DNA of 64,000 bases. Source: Egicoccus sp035462025. Its GTDB lineage: Bacteria > Actinomycetota > Nitriliruptoria > Nitriliruptorales > Nitriliruptoraceae. This document shows, in pieces, positions 27,411 through 35,755 of this stretch (its first letter is position 1; every line of letters begins with the position of its first letter). Position numbers and translations under genes: made by a program. The notes below the pieces were generated by a model that saw only the letters and a program-made list of their open reading frames with translations, was not told the origin of the DNA and searched no databases. The stretch spans positions 1-64,000 of the forward strand of contig DATHUR010000139.1 of the NCBI GenBank assembly GCA_035462025.1. Reading direction: 5' to 3'.

Positions 27411-28004
27411 GTGACGGCAGGCGTCCACGAGACCACCCTCGGTCTCGACCACCGCAAGCTCGGGATGTGGGTGTTCCTGGGCTCGGAGTTCCTGTTCTTC
27501 GGAGCCTTCGTCTCGGCCTACATCCTCTACCTCGACACCACGGCCGGCGGACCCGGGGTCGAGATCTTCGACATCCCGTTCACCTCGATCAGTTCGTTCG
27601 TGCTGCTGATGAGTTCGCTCACGATGGTGCTGGCCCACAACGCCCACGTGCGTCGTGACATGCGCCGCATGCGACTGTGGATCCTGGCCACCGCCGGCCA
27701 GGGCGCGGTGTTCCTCGGCGGACAGGTCTTCGAGTTCACGGTCTTCTACAAGGAGGGCCTGAACCTGACCGAGAGCCCGTTCGCGTCGGGGTTCTTCGTC
27801 CTGACCGGTTTCCACGGGCTGCACGTGTTCGTCGGCATCCTGCTGCTGACGAGCCTGTACGCGCTCACCCTCACGGGCAAGGTCAAGCCCGACCAGGACC
27901 TCAAGACCGAGATGATCGGCCTGTACTGGCACTTCGTCGACATCATCTGGGTCATCATCTTCACGGTCGTGTACCTGATCCCCGACCTCGCGATCGAGGC
28001 CTGA
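27411..28004 (+). CDS. ctaE: cytochrome c oxidase subunit III
   Basis: A 197-residue five-helix subunit III, the short form usual in actinobacteria and caa3 oxidases. Typical are KLGMWVFLGSEFLFFGAF near the N-terminus, TGFHGLHVFVGI, and the C-terminal WHFVDIIWVIIFTVVYL. It binds the core and stabilises proton uptake. GTG 27411 is preceded by a purine-rich GAAAGGCGG. The 82-base gap from ctaD has no strong terminator, so read-through is likely. Confidence 0.95.
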   Translation: MTAGVHETTLGLDHRKLGMWVFLGSEFLFFGAFVSAYILYLDTTAGGPGVEIFDIPFTSISSFVLLMSSLTMVLAHNAHVRRDMRRMRLWILATAGQGAVFLGGQVFEFTVFYKEGLNLTESPFASGFFVLTGFHGLHVFVGILLLTSLYALTLTGKVKPDQDLKTEMIGLYWHFVDIIWVIIFTVVYLIPDLAIEA

Positions 28005-28044
28005 CGCTGTCGGCGTGAGCCACCGCACAACGACGAGGACTGCC

Positions 28045-28380
28045 ATGAGCACCACCGAGACCCACGACCCGGCGACGGCCGCCGGTGGGCACCACGACCA
28101 CCACCCCGGCCCGCGCGAGTACGTGCGGATCGCGATCATCCTCGCGGTCCTGACCGCCCTCGAGGTCTCGACCTACTTCGTCGACTTCGGCGCGCTCGCC
28201 ATCCCGCTGCTGATCGTGCTGATGAGCATCAAGTTCGTCATGGTCGCCGGGTTCTTCATGCACCTGCGCTTCGACACCAAGCTGTACGGCCGCTTCCTCT
28301 ACGGCGGCCTGTTCGGCGCGCTCGGCCTGTACGGCATCGCGCTGATCGTCATGTTCTTCGACGCCGCCCCCCGACTCTGA
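28045..28380 (+). CDS. cytochrome c oxidase subunit IV (COX4_pro family)
   Basis: A 111-residue small subunit with three membrane helices. KFVMVAGFFMHLRFD is the signature of the bacterial subunit IV family (CoxD/CyoD-like). A His-rich N-terminus (HHDHHPGP) is of unknown use. ATG 28045 is favoured over GTG 28015 because an ACGAGGA ribosome site precedes it. It probably assembles with the preceding oxidase subunits. Confidence 0.9.
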   Translation: MSTTETHDPATAAGGHHDHHPGPREYVRIAIILAVLTALEVSTYFVDFGALAIPLLIVLMSIKFVMVAGFFMHLRFDTKLYGRFLYGGLFGALGLYGIALIVMFFDAAPRL

Positions 28381-28418
28381 CGCTGTCATAGCCGCGACCG
28401 ACCCTCGAGGTCCGATCC

Positions 28419-29111
28419 GTGAAGACCGAGTTCCGTAACCGGGTGTTCCTCCCGATCGTGCTGCCCATCGCCGTGCTGTCGACGATGGCGCTGTTCATCG
28501 GTGCCGTCGCCGCGATCCTGCTGTGGAACACCCACCAGGGCGCGCTGGCCATCGCGGTCGTGGCCGCCGCCGGCATCCTGCTGACGGTGTCGCTGGCGGC
28601 GTCGCAGGACCGCCTCGACGGCAGCCGCAAGGCGGTCATCGCCTTCGCCGCCGTCGTCCCGTTCGCGCTGGGCGGCGCCTACGCAGCCGGGCTGCTGGGC
28701 AACATCGCCGACGAGGACCGCAACATCAACGCCGAACCACTGCTCGTGATCGGCGAGAACACCCCGCTCATCGCGGCCGAGAACTCGGTCGAGTTCTGCC
28801 TGCCCGGCGACGGCGGCGCGTGCGAACCGATCGAGACGTGGGAGGTCACGCCCGACACCGAGGTCGAGACCCTGCTGTTCGTGTTCGAGAACCGTGAGGC
28901 GGGCGTGCCCCACAACGTCCAGATCGCCGAACTCGAGGGCGAGTCCGAGGCGGGGGCCGAGATCCTGACCACCGAGACGATCACCGGCGTCGCCGAGACG
29001 GTCTACAACGACGACGCCTCCTCGTGGGACGAGCTGCCCGAGCAGTGGTACTTCTTCTGCACCATCCACCCGCAGATGTCGGGGGTCGGTCAGGTCGTCG
29101 CCGAGGGCTGA
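28419..29111 (+). CDS. membrane-anchored blue-copper (cupredoxin) protein
   Basis: A 230-residue protein: about three hydrophobic segments (residues 10-90) followed by an extracytoplasmic cupredoxin domain. The type 1 copper ligands are H165 (VPHNVQI), C214, H217 and M220 (CTIHPQM). The C-x2-H-x2-M loop is as short as in amicyanin. As the last gene of the oxidase operon it could pass electrons to the CuA/haem c of CtaC or help deliver copper. Electron-donor function is inference. No named family was recognised. Confidence 0.82.
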   Translation: MKTEFRNRVFLPIVLPIAVLSTMALFIGAVAAILLWNTHQGALAIAVVAAAGILLTVSLAASQDRLDGSRKAVIAFAAVVPFALGGAYAAGLLGNIADEDRNINAEPLLVIGENTPLIAAENSVEFCLPGDGGACEPIETWEVTPDTEVETLLFVFENREAGVPHNVQIAELEGESEAGAEILTTETITGVAETVYNDDASSWDELPEQWYFFCTIHPQMSGVGQVVAEG

Positions 29112-29123
29112 CGACCGCACGTC

Positions 29124-30596
29124 TCAGCGCGTCAGGGCCGACCCCATGGGTCGGCCCTCCGCGTTCGACGTGCCCCCGGTCGGATCGAGCGTCAGCGCGA
29201 ATCCCGGTGCGAGCACGATCCACGTGTCGGCGTCCGTCGCCAGCAACGCGTAGGCCTCGGAGGTGATGTCGGCGAGGTGGTCGCCGCCGAACGTGTCGTG
29301 CAGCCGGGCCAGTCCGCCGGAGCCGGGGACGGGGGACAACGCGATCCCGCCGTACAGCCACGCCCGGCCGTCCTCGGCTGCGAACTGCACCGGTGCCGGG
29401 TGGCGGTCGACGATCGCGCCGTCGTCGGCCGCGAACCGCACCATCTCGCCACGGCCCGTCAGGACCGTCACGCCGGTCGCGTCGCGCACGAACCCGCTAC
29501 AGCAGCCGGCGAGCCCGGGGACGTCGGCACGCCAGCCACGGCCGTCGGCCGACCGGTAGCCGACGCCGCCGGCGATCGGCCAGACCACGGCGGCGGCGGC
29601 GGCGCGTACCTGCGAGGGCGGGCCGACGATCTCGTCGAGCACGTCACCCGAGGCCACGTCGACGACCAGTGCGTCGTCGCGCGCCCCGACCAGGAGCAGG
29701 GCTCCGACGGGGGTGAGCGAGGCTGCGGGCCGGTCCGTGACGAGCGCCCACGCGTCGCTGCCGTCGGGTGCCACCCCGGTCAGCGTGCCGTTCACATCCT
29801 GCAACACCGCCCCCGAGGGTGACAGCGCGGCGTTGGCCGCCTGCCGCTGCCACCGGATGGTCCCGCTCGCCGCGTCGAGCGCGAGTACCGCGACGAACGA
29901 GGTCAGTTCATCGTCACCGCGGACGCGGACCGCCACCAGCCAGCCGTCGACGACGGCCTGGGCGGCGCGGACCGAGCCGAGGCCGGCGACGGGCTGCTGC
30001 CACACGACGGCGCCGTCCGCGGCCGCGACCGCGGCGAGGCGCTCGTCGCGGTCGGCGACGACGAGGTGCCCCGGTGCGTCCACGACCGGGGCGACGGTGG
30101 GGCCGGGGACGTCGGCGACGCCGAGGTCGGTCCGCCACACCTGCTCGCCGGTGGCGGTCCGGTAGCCCAGCAGGCCGGTGGCCGTTGGCAGCACCAGGTG
30201 GTCGGCAGCCAGGACCGGCGAGCCCGAGCCGGAGACGACAGGCGGCAGCCGCCAGCGCAGGCAGGCGGACGGTGCCCGGCAGCGGACCGGCGCTTCCGGG
30301 CCGGTCGCGACCGCCGCCGGCGGTGGCGCGGTGCCGGTCGGCGCCGGCGGCAGATCGACGCCCAGGTCGCCGCGGGGGGCGTCGGGGAAGGCGCTCCCGA
30401 GGCGGGGTGCGACACCGACGGCGACCGCGGCGACCGCGCTCAGGGAGGCAACGGCGAGTGCGAACCGGCGGGGCCGGCCACGAACGGCGGGCCGCGACGA
30501 CCTGGGGCGGAGCGCTTCGCCGCACGAGCCGCAGAAGCGTGCGCTTCGCCCCGGCCACGAGGCTCCACAGGCGGTACAGGTCCGCTCGCCGATCAC
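29124..30596 (-). CDS. zinc-ribbon / single-TM / PQQ-like beta-propeller protein (paralog A)
   Basis: A 490-residue protein. The N-terminus is a double CxxC zinc ribbon (CTACGASWPGRSARFCGSCG), then one membrane helix (about residues 45-65), and an extracytoplasmic region of PQQ-like repeats (TGEQVWRTDLG, DGAVVWQQPVAG, SGTIRWQRQAAN) forming a beta-propeller. Two Cys features recur in its three paralogs here: a C-x5-C pair (VRCRAPSACLRW) and a vicinal Cys-Cys (AGCCSGF, codons at 29499-29504). GTG 30596 follows TGAGGAGG. No PQQ-dependent dehydrogenase residues are evident, so it is probably a structural or sensing propeller. Function unknown. Confidence 0.82.
   Translation of the reverse strand: MIGERTCTACGASWPGRSARFCGSCGEALRPRSSRPAVRGRPRRFALAVASLSAVAAVAVGVAPRLGSAFPDAPRGDLGVDLPPAPTGTAPPPAAVATGPEAPVRCRAPSACLRWRLPPVVSGSGSPVLAADHLVLPTATGLLGYRTATGEQVWRTDLGVADVPGPTVAPVVDAPGHLVVADRDERLAAVAAADGAVVWQQPVAGLGSVRAAQAVVDGWLVAVRVRGDDELTSFVAVLALDAASGTIRWQRQAANAALSPSGAVLQDVNGTLTGVAPDGSDAWALVTDRPAASLTPVGALLLVGARDDALVVDVASGDVLDEIVGPPSQVRAAAAAVVWPIAGGVGYRSADGRGWRADVPGLAGCCSGFVRDATGVTVLTGRGEMVRFAADDGAIVDRHPAPVQFAAEDGRAWLYGGIALSPVPGSGGLARLHDTFGGDHLADITSEAYALLATDADTWIVLAPGFALTLDPTGGTSNAEGRPMGSALTR
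29134..29158. terminator. hairpin at the convergence of the oxidase operon and a propeller gene
   Basis: AGGGCCGACCC (29134-29144), loop CAT, GGGTCGGCCCT (29148-29158): a perfect 11-bp stem. It lies 23 bases after the cupredoxin stop but inside the last codons of the converging reverse-strand gene, so the oxidase terminator doubles as coding sequence. Confidence 0.7.
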
Positions 30597-30633
30597 CGCC
30601 TCCTCACCACCGGCCACTCGTGGTTCGTAGCCA

Positions 30634-31605
30634 CTACGTCGCGGGCGGGGTCGTGACCACGACGGCCGCGTGGGGAGCCACGAACAACCAGCGGCCCGGC
30701 GCCAGGCGTTCACCGTGATAGGTGGCGAGGTTGAGGTCGGCCAGGTGACGTCCGGAGTCGCGCTGGAGGACCTGGATCAGACCCCCCGGGACACCCTCGG
30801 TCGGGCGCAGTTCCAGCCCGTCGCGGGCCGCGGCGGCGACGAGCGCGTCGCAGCAGCGGGGGTCGTGCTCGGGGCGGGGAACCTCGGCCGCGCGATCCTC
30901 TGGCGGTGGGGCCCCCGTGGGCGGCAGCGGGACGACCGCGTACGACGAGGTGTTGTCCTGGCGCGTGCGCACGGTCGCCTGCCAGACCCGGGCGTCGGCG
31001 CGGACCGCGAAGACGTCCTCGATCCTCGGAGCGGGATGGCGCCAGCGGATCCGACCGTCCAGGGTGTCGACCGCGACGACCTCGCCGGTCGGTATGGCAA
31101 CGGCCACGGCGGCCTCGCCATCGACCGCTGCGACCCGTGGGACGGGGTGCATGGGATTGATGTCGAGGTCGAGGTGCCATCGGCGTGCACCGCTCGTGAG
31201 CTCGTAGGCGCTCAGCCCGCTGCCCTCGACCAGGACGAGCAGTTCGTCGGTCGCGGCGCCGAGGTAGGGGCCGCGATGCGCGGACGCGGTCCGGATCTCG
31301 GTGCACAGCGTCGCCGACCTGCACCGCACCGCTGCCCGCCACGGCCTCTCGGGGCGGGCGGAGCCGTCCGGGAGGTCGGGGAGTACGACAGCCGTGCCCG
31401 GGGTCTGGCGAGGGTGGAGCGCTCCCGGGCCGACCAGCACGGCGAGGAGCGCGGCGACCGTCAGCCCGCTGCCGGCGACCACGAGGCCCCGTGGAGCGGT
31501 TCGGCGCCCGCGCGTACTGGTCAGTGGCGCGCCGCAGCGACCGCACCACCGCGCCCGGCGACCGCGCCAGTGGGTCGCGCAGGTCCCGCACGTCCGGCCT
31601 CTCAC
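30634..31605 (-). CDS. zinc-ribbon / single-TM / beta-propeller protein (paralog B)
   Basis: A 323-residue shorter paralog. Zinc ribbon CGTCATHWRGRRARWCGRCG, one membrane helix (about residues 40-60), then propeller-like repeats (SGARRWHLDLD, DGRIRWRHPAP). It shares the C-x5-C pair (VRCRSATLCTE) and the vicinal Cys-Cys (DPRCCDAL, codons at 30850-30855). GTG 31605 is the only good start. It lies 37 bases upstream of paralog A and 63 bases downstream of the SGNH hydrolase, on the same strand as ctaA, so all four genes may be one transcript. Confidence 0.78.
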   Translation of the reverse strand: MRGRTCGTCATHWRGRRARWCGRCGAPLTSTRGRRTAPRGLVVAGSGLTVAALLAVLVGPGALHPRQTPGTAVVLPDLPDGSARPERPWRAAVRCRSATLCTEIRTASAHRGPYLGAATDELLVLVEGSGLSAYELTSGARRWHLDLDINPMHPVPRVAAVDGEAAVAVAIPTGEVVAVDTLDGRIRWRHPAPRIEDVFAVRADARVWQATVRTRQDNTSSYAVVPLPPTGAPPPEDRAAEVPRPEHDPRCCDALVAAAARDGLELRPTEGVPGGLIQVLQRDSGRHLADLNLATYHGERLAPGRWLFVAPHAAVVVTTPPAT

Positions 31606-31668
31606 GGGCCGCTCTCCTGTGTGACCGTTCCACCCTACGCCCGGAGCGGTCGCGCGAACAGGGCGGGT

Positions 31669-32520
31669 TCACCGCGGTCCGGGGTCGGCGGACCGCTCGG
31701 GTCCCTCACCAGCGGCCGCGATTGCGGCGGCGAACGCGGGCGGCAACCCGACCCTCGGCGCGGCCCCGCTCAGCTGCGGCGCCAACGCGGCGGCGGCCGC
31801 CCGTCCGACGGCCTCGTGTGCGGGAGCGGGCCAGTGGATGCCGTCGACGTTCAGCTGCCCGACATGCGGCAGGACCAGGTCCCAGACGGGGACGGCCGCG
31901 AAACCGTGTGCGCGAGCCAGTCGCATCTGGTGGGCCTCGGCCGCGCGGAAGCGGGGGTGGACATGGCCGTAGTACGCCGATCGGTGACTGGTCGGTCCCA
32001 GCACCACACCGGCGGCGCGACCCCAGCCGAGCCCGCGGACCTGGTCGAGGAGTTGTGCGAACAGTCGCTCGAACTCGCCGGCCGGGGTCCGGCGCAACCG
32101 GCCCCCCGTGATGCGCACCAGGCGTGGATACGCAGCGCGGGCCAGTGCGCGTGCGCGTCGCCGGACGCCATCGGGCCACAGGTAGGGCAGCGTCGCCTCG
32201 AGGGCCGCCGGGACGCCCGCGGGTGCATGGTCGAAGCTGCCCAACCCGACGACCACGGCATCGGCATGCGCCAACAGGTCGAACTGCAGGTGCTGGTCCT
32301 TGGTGACGGCGTACGCCGCCTCGCGCACCGTCTGCCCCGGGCGGGCAACCACGGTGACGCGCACGGGGCGCGCCAGTCGCTGCTCGAGCGCGGCCGCCAG
32401 CACGTTGGGATACAGCTGTGGCGCGTCCGGCAGCTGCGGACCGTGCGCGTCGACGAAGGCGGTCGAGTCCCCGATCACGACCACCGACAGGGCGTCGCCG
32501 TCGCCGTCGCCGCCGCTCAC
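31669..32520 (-). CDS. SGNH/GDSL-type hydrolase
   Basis: A 283-residue protein of the SGNH hydrolase fold. Block I is VVVIGDSTAF (catalytic Ser), Gly in VARPGQTV, block III-like VVVGLGSFDH, and block V DGIHWPAPAH with the Asp-His pair. It should hydrolyse an ester or acetyl group; no signal peptide is visible, so it may act in the cytosol or lack a recognised export signal. GTG 32520 overlaps the ctaA stop (GTGA), which indicates coupling to haem A synthase. Substrate unknown. Confidence 0.85.
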   Translation of the reverse strand: MSGGDGDGDALSVVVIGDSTAFVDAHGPQLPDAPQLYPNVLAAALEQRLARPVRVTVVARPGQTVREAAYAVTKDQHLQFDLLAHADAVVVGLGSFDHAPAGVPAALEATLPYLWPDGVRRRARALARAAYPRLVRITGGRLRRTPAGEFERLFAQLLDQVRGLGWGRAAGVVLGPTSHRSAYYGHVHPRFRAAEAHQMRLARAHGFAAVPVWDLVLPHVGQLNVDGIHWPAPAHEAVGRAAAAALAPQLSGAAPRVGLPPAFAAAIAAAGEGPERSADPGPR

Positions 32521-33461
32521 GCCGCGCGCACCGCCGGGGCGTCCGCCGGCGCGTCCGGGCCATGGTGTGGATGCGGTGGACGCGCCCGGACCCACGCCAG
32601 GACCGCCAGCGTCCAGACCAGCGTGGAGCCGAGGATGTGTATCGCGACGAGGGCCTCGGGGATACCCAGGGCGTACTGGGTGTAGCCGATCACCCCTTGC
32701 GCGACCTCGAGCGCCAGCAGCCACCGAAGCGTCGCGCGCAGGGACGGCGGCCCGGGTCGCCACGTGACGGCGACCAGCGCGACGGTCAGGCCGACCAGCA
32801 GCCACACCGCGTCGGCGTGGGCGATGGCGGCGAACCGGATGTCGACGCCCAACCGCGGTGTCCCGGGATCCCCCGCGTGCGGTCCCGCGCCGGTGACGAC
32901 CGTGCCCAGCACCAGGACGGCCGCCGCCACGGCGAGCAGCGCCGTGGTCGCGTGCCGGACCCCGGCCGGTACCGCGAGGCCGCCGCCGCGATCCTCGCCC
33001 CGGACCCGCTCGTACAGCATCGCCGCCAGTGCGATCAGCACCATCGACAGCAGGAAGTGGACGGCGACCGTGAGCGGTGACAACTGCATCCGCACCGTGA
33101 TCCCGCCCACCACCGCCTGCAGCACGACCCCGAGCGGCAGCGCCAACGCCAGCCGCTCGACGGCGCGCGTGTGCGGACGGGTCCGCCGGACCTGCACGAA
33201 CGCGCCGACCACGGCCGCCAGGACCACGAAGGTGAGCAGGCGGTTGCCGAACTCGACCGCCGTCTGCCAGGTCGCATGGCCGGATCCGGGCCGCGGGACG
33301 ACCGTCTCGCCGTCGCAGGTCGGCCAGGTCGGACAGCCCAGGCCGGAGCCGGTGACGCGCACGAGGCCGCCGGTGACCACGATGCCGATGTTGGTGAGCA
33401 GGGCCGCCAGCGCGAAGCGTCGCAGCAGGGTCTGGGAGCCGGCGGAGGGGGAGGTGGCCAT
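32517..33461 (-). CDS. ctaA: haem A synthase
   Basis: A 314-residue eight-helix membrane protein of the COX15/CtaA family. It oxidises the C8 methyl of haem O to make haem A for the oxidase. Conserved features are GLVRVTGSGLGCPTWPTCDG (with the extracellular Cys pair of the actinobacterial type), E-FGNRLLTFVV, AVHFLLSM and AIHILGSTLVW with haem-binding histidines. ATG 33461 is preceded by GGAGGGGGAGG. It is divergent from a small membrane gene and ctaB. Confidence 0.94.
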   Translation of the reverse strand: MATSPSAGSQTLLRRFALAALLTNIGIVVTGGLVRVTGSGLGCPTWPTCDGETVVPRPGSGHATWQTAVEFGNRLLTFVVLAAVVGAFVQVRRTRPHTRAVERLALALPLGVVLQAVVGGITVRMQLSPLTVAVHFLLSMVLIALAAMLYERVRGEDRGGGLAVPAGVRHATTALLAVAAAVLVLGTVVTGAGPHAGDPGTPRLGVDIRFAAIAHADAVWLLVGLTVALVAVTWRPGPPSLRATLRWLLALEVAQGVIGYTQYALGIPEALVAIHILGSTLVWTLAVLAWVRARPPHPHHGPDAPADAPAVRAA

Positions 33462-33579
33462 GCGACGGAGCCTACCCAGGCGGGCGGTCGTGCCCCGCTC
33501 CGAGGTCGCGGGCGGGCCGGGTCTGGCCGTACCCTGGCGATAGCCACGTTCGCGTCCGTGTCAGCAAAGACCTGTTGCC

Positions 33580-33876
33580 GTGCCCACCGCAGCCTCCTCG
33601 CCCCGTGCCGACGCCTCGACCGACCTCGAGGTGCGTACGCCTGCGCGCGTCCACCGCCGCCGTGCGGTGACGCTGTTGGCCCTCGCCGGGTTCCAGTACT
33701 GGCTCTGGGGGACGCGCATCTACAACCTGCTCGGCGACGACACCGTCGAGTACACGCTCGGGTTCGTGCTGGTGCATCTCGTGCTGTACGGCGCGGCCAT
33801 CGGCGCCGGCGGCGTCCTCACCGTGCTCGGCGTGCGCATGTGGCGCGAGGCGCGGGCGGCCGGGGTGGGGTCGTGA
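33580..33876 (+). CDS. small two-helix membrane protein upstream of ctaB
   Basis: A 98-residue protein with two predicted membrane helices (around residues 28-45 and 58-80) and a basic N-terminus. No family recognised. The stop overlaps the ctaB GTG (GTGA), so it is co-translated with haem O synthase and may be an oxidase-assembly or accessory subunit; this is inference from position only. A TACCCT -10-like box (33530-33535) lies 44 bases before the GTG. Confidence 0.7.
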   Translation: MPTAASSPRADASTDLEVRTPARVHRRRAVTLLALAGFQYWLWGTRIYNLLGDDTVEYTLGFVLVHLVLYGAAIGAGGVLTVLGVRMWREARAAGVGS

Positions 33877-34847
33877 CCATCGAGCCGGGAACCGGCGACG
33901 CCACCCACCACAGCGACCCCCCAGGCGAGGACACGCCGTCCGACGTCGGACCGATGCACACCGCCGGGCGCTACGAGTCGCGGCGCGCCGCCGTCCGGCG
34001 CTACGTCCTGGTGACCAAGCCCCGCATCATCGAACTGCTGCTGGTGACCACCGTCCCGTCCATGGTCGTGGCCGCCCGCGGCTGGCCCGGCACGTGGCTG
34101 GTGATCGCCACCGTCATCGGCGGCACCATGTCGGCGGGCAGCGCGAACACGTTCAACAACGTGATCGACCGCGACATCGACCGCATCATGGCCCGCACCT
34201 CCGCGCGCCCGACCGCCACCGACGAGGTGCCGGCCCGTCATGCGCTGCTCCTCGGGGTCGTCCTCGGCATCGCCGGCTTCGCCTGGCTGTGGTTCTTCGT
34301 CAATCTGCTCGCCGCCGCGCTGGCGACCTCGGCCATCCTGTTCTACGTCTTCGTCTACACCATCGGCCTGAAGCGTCGCACGAGCCAGGCGGTCGTGATC
34401 GGCGGCATCGCCGGGTGCATGCCCGTGCTGACCGGCTGGGTCGCCGTCCCCGGCGCCACCCTGGCCGACCCCACGCCGTGGCTGCTGTTCGCCGTGATGT
34501 TCTGGTGGCAGCCGCCCCACTTCTGGGCGCTCGCGATGAAGTACCGCGAGGACTACGCCAGCGCCGGGCTGCCCATGCTGCCCGTCGTGCACGGCAACGA
34601 CGAGGCGACCCGCCACATCCTGCTCTACAGCTACCTGTTGCTGTCGATCGTGCTGCTCACCGCGGCCGGTGCCGGCATCGGCACGATGTTCGCGGTCGTC
34701 GGCGTCGCGCTCACCCTCGTCTGGCTCGGGCTGGCCCACCGGCTGCGTCGCACCCGCACCGTCGCCGACGCCATGAAACTGTTCCACTATTCCACCGTCT
34801 ACCTCGCCCTGCTGTTCATCGCCGCCGCCGTCGACGCCGCCTTCTGA
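33873..34847 (+). CDS. ctaB: protohaem IX farnesyltransferase (haem O synthase)
   Basis: A 324-residue UbiA-family prenyltransferase with nine membrane helices. It attaches farnesyl to protohaem to make haem O, the substrate of CtaA. The first Asp motif is NVIDRDIDRIMARTSARP, the second region WQPPHFWALAMKYREDYASAGLPMLPVV. GTG 33873 overlaps the stop of the small membrane protein. The N-terminus is an unusually long hydrophilic leader of about 45 residues. A clear terminator follows. Confidence 0.95.
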   Translation: MTIEPGTGDATHHSDPPGEDTPSDVGPMHTAGRYESRRAAVRRYVLVTKPRIIELLLVTTVPSMVVAARGWPGTWLVIATVIGGTMSAGSANTFNNVIDRDIDRIMARTSARPTATDEVPARHALLLGVVLGIAGFAWLWFFVNLLAAALATSAILFYVFVYTIGLKRRTSQAVVIGGIAGCMPVLTGWVAVPGATLADPTPWLLFAVMFWWQPPHFWALAMKYREDYASAGLPMLPVVHGNDEATRHILLYSYLLLSIVLLTAAGAGIGTMFAVVGVALTLVWLGLAHRLRRTRTVADAMKLFHYSTVYLALLFIAAAVDAAF

Positions 34848-34856
34848 CCATCTCCG

Positions 34857-34923
34857 CCGACGATTCCTCTGCCCGGGTCCTTGCCGACCCGGGCCTTTTC
34901 GTCTGCCTGACTGGAATCGTCGG
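34857..34923 (+). terminator. rho-independent terminator of ctaB inside an outer inverted repeat
   Basis: Inner stem GCCCGGGTC (34871-34879) / GACCCGGGC (34886-34894), loop CTTGCC, followed by CTTTTC: a classic terminator. It is framed by an exact 11-bp outer inverted repeat, CCGACGATTCC (34857-34867) and GGAATCGTCGG (34913-34923). The remaining 160 bases up to the TetR promoter show no gene. Confidence 0.85.
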
Positions 34924-35050
34924 CAAACCCGCCGCGGCAACTCCTCGCGGTGAGCGCAGGCGTGTCGAAGTGGCCGTCGGGTGACCAGTTCGGCAGACAC
35001 CAACCGCCGGCTTCCGCTGCATGGGCACAGGAACCCGACGGCGGACAACC

Positions 35051-35079
35051 TTGACGAGTGCTGAACAAATGTTTAGCAT
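35051..35079 (+). promoter_or_regulatory. tetR operon promoter (-35/-10), likely leaderless
   Basis: TTGACG (35051-35056), a 17-base spacer, and TAGCAT (35074-35079). Transcription should begin about seven bases after the -10, at or next to A of the ATG (35087), giving a leaderless mRNA. There is no Shine-Dalgarno before this ATG, which fits. Confidence 0.65.
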
Positions 35080-35096
35080 GCTGAACATGAGTTCAG
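35061..35096. promoter_or_regulatory. tandem TetR operator sites
   Basis: Two 16-bp palindromes, CTGAAC-AAAT-GTTTAG (35061-35076, one mismatch) and CTGAAC-ATGA-GTTCAG (35081-35096, perfect), are spaced exactly 20 bp apart, two helical turns. The first overlaps the promoter spacer and -10, the second the start codon. This is the expected design for TetR autorepression. Confidence 0.75.
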
Positions 35097-35755
35097 TCGA
35101 TGCGGGGCCGCCGAGGGCCGAGGGCGAGGACCTGACCGCACGCGCGCGGATCCGCGACGCGGCGATCACCTGCTTCGCCGACGCCGGGGTCGCCGGGACG
35201 AGCATCCGCACGGTCGCCGCCGCCGCCGGCGTCTCGCCGGCGCTGGTCATCCACCACTTCGGCTCGAAGGACGCGTTGCGCGTCGCCTGCGACCAGCACG
35301 TCGCCGCCCTCGTGCGCGAGCAGAAGTCGGCGGCGATGGCGCAGGGGCCGGGACTCGACCCCTTCGCTTCGCTGCGCACCTACCGCGACGGCCCGCCGAT
35401 GCTGCGCTACCTCGCGCGCACGCTCAGCGACGGCTCGCCCCACGTGGCCGCCCTCGTCGACGAGATGGTCGAGGACGCCGTCGGCTACATGCAGCAGGGC
35501 GTCGAGGCCGGGTTGCTCGAGCCCAGCGACGACCCGTATGGGCGCGCCGCGGTCCTGACGTTGTGGTCCCTCGGCGCCCTGGTGCTGCACGAACACGCCA
35601 ACCGTCTGCTGGGCGCCGACCTGTTGGGCGACCCGTTCGAGGCGTTCCCGTACTTCCTGCCCGGCCTCGAGATCATGGGTGCCGGCCTGATGACCTCCGA
35701 AACCTACGAGCGGATGCGCGAGCAGTTCCGCCAGATGAAGGAGCAACCGTCATGA
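35087..35755 (+). CDS. TetR-family repressor of the adjacent ABC exporter
   Basis: A 222-residue TetR/AcrR regulator. The N-terminal HTH is ARIRDAAITCFADAGVAGTSIRTVAAAAGVSPALVIHHFGSKDALR, followed by a nine-helix ligand domain. ATG 35087 lies inside a perfect operator and at the predicted transcription start. A longer frame from GTG 35021 would run through the promoter and is rejected. The stop overlaps the exporter ATPase ATG (ATGA), so repressor and exporter are one operon. Ligand unknown, probably an exported toxic compound. Confidence 0.92.
   Translation: MSSVDAGPPRAEGEDLTARARIRDAAITCFADAGVAGTSIRTVAAAAGVSPALVIHHFGSKDALRVACDQHVAALVREQKSAAMAQGPGLDPFASLRTYRDGPPMLRYLARTLSDGSPHVAALVDEMVEDAVGYMQQGVEAGLLEPSDDPYGRAAVLTLWSLGALVLHEHANRLLGADLLGDPFEAFPYFLPGLEIMGAGLMTSETYERMREQFRQMKEQPS

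Noticed and set aside
35021..35086. Longer TetR protein from GTG 35021
   Set aside because: It would be translated through the promoter and operator.
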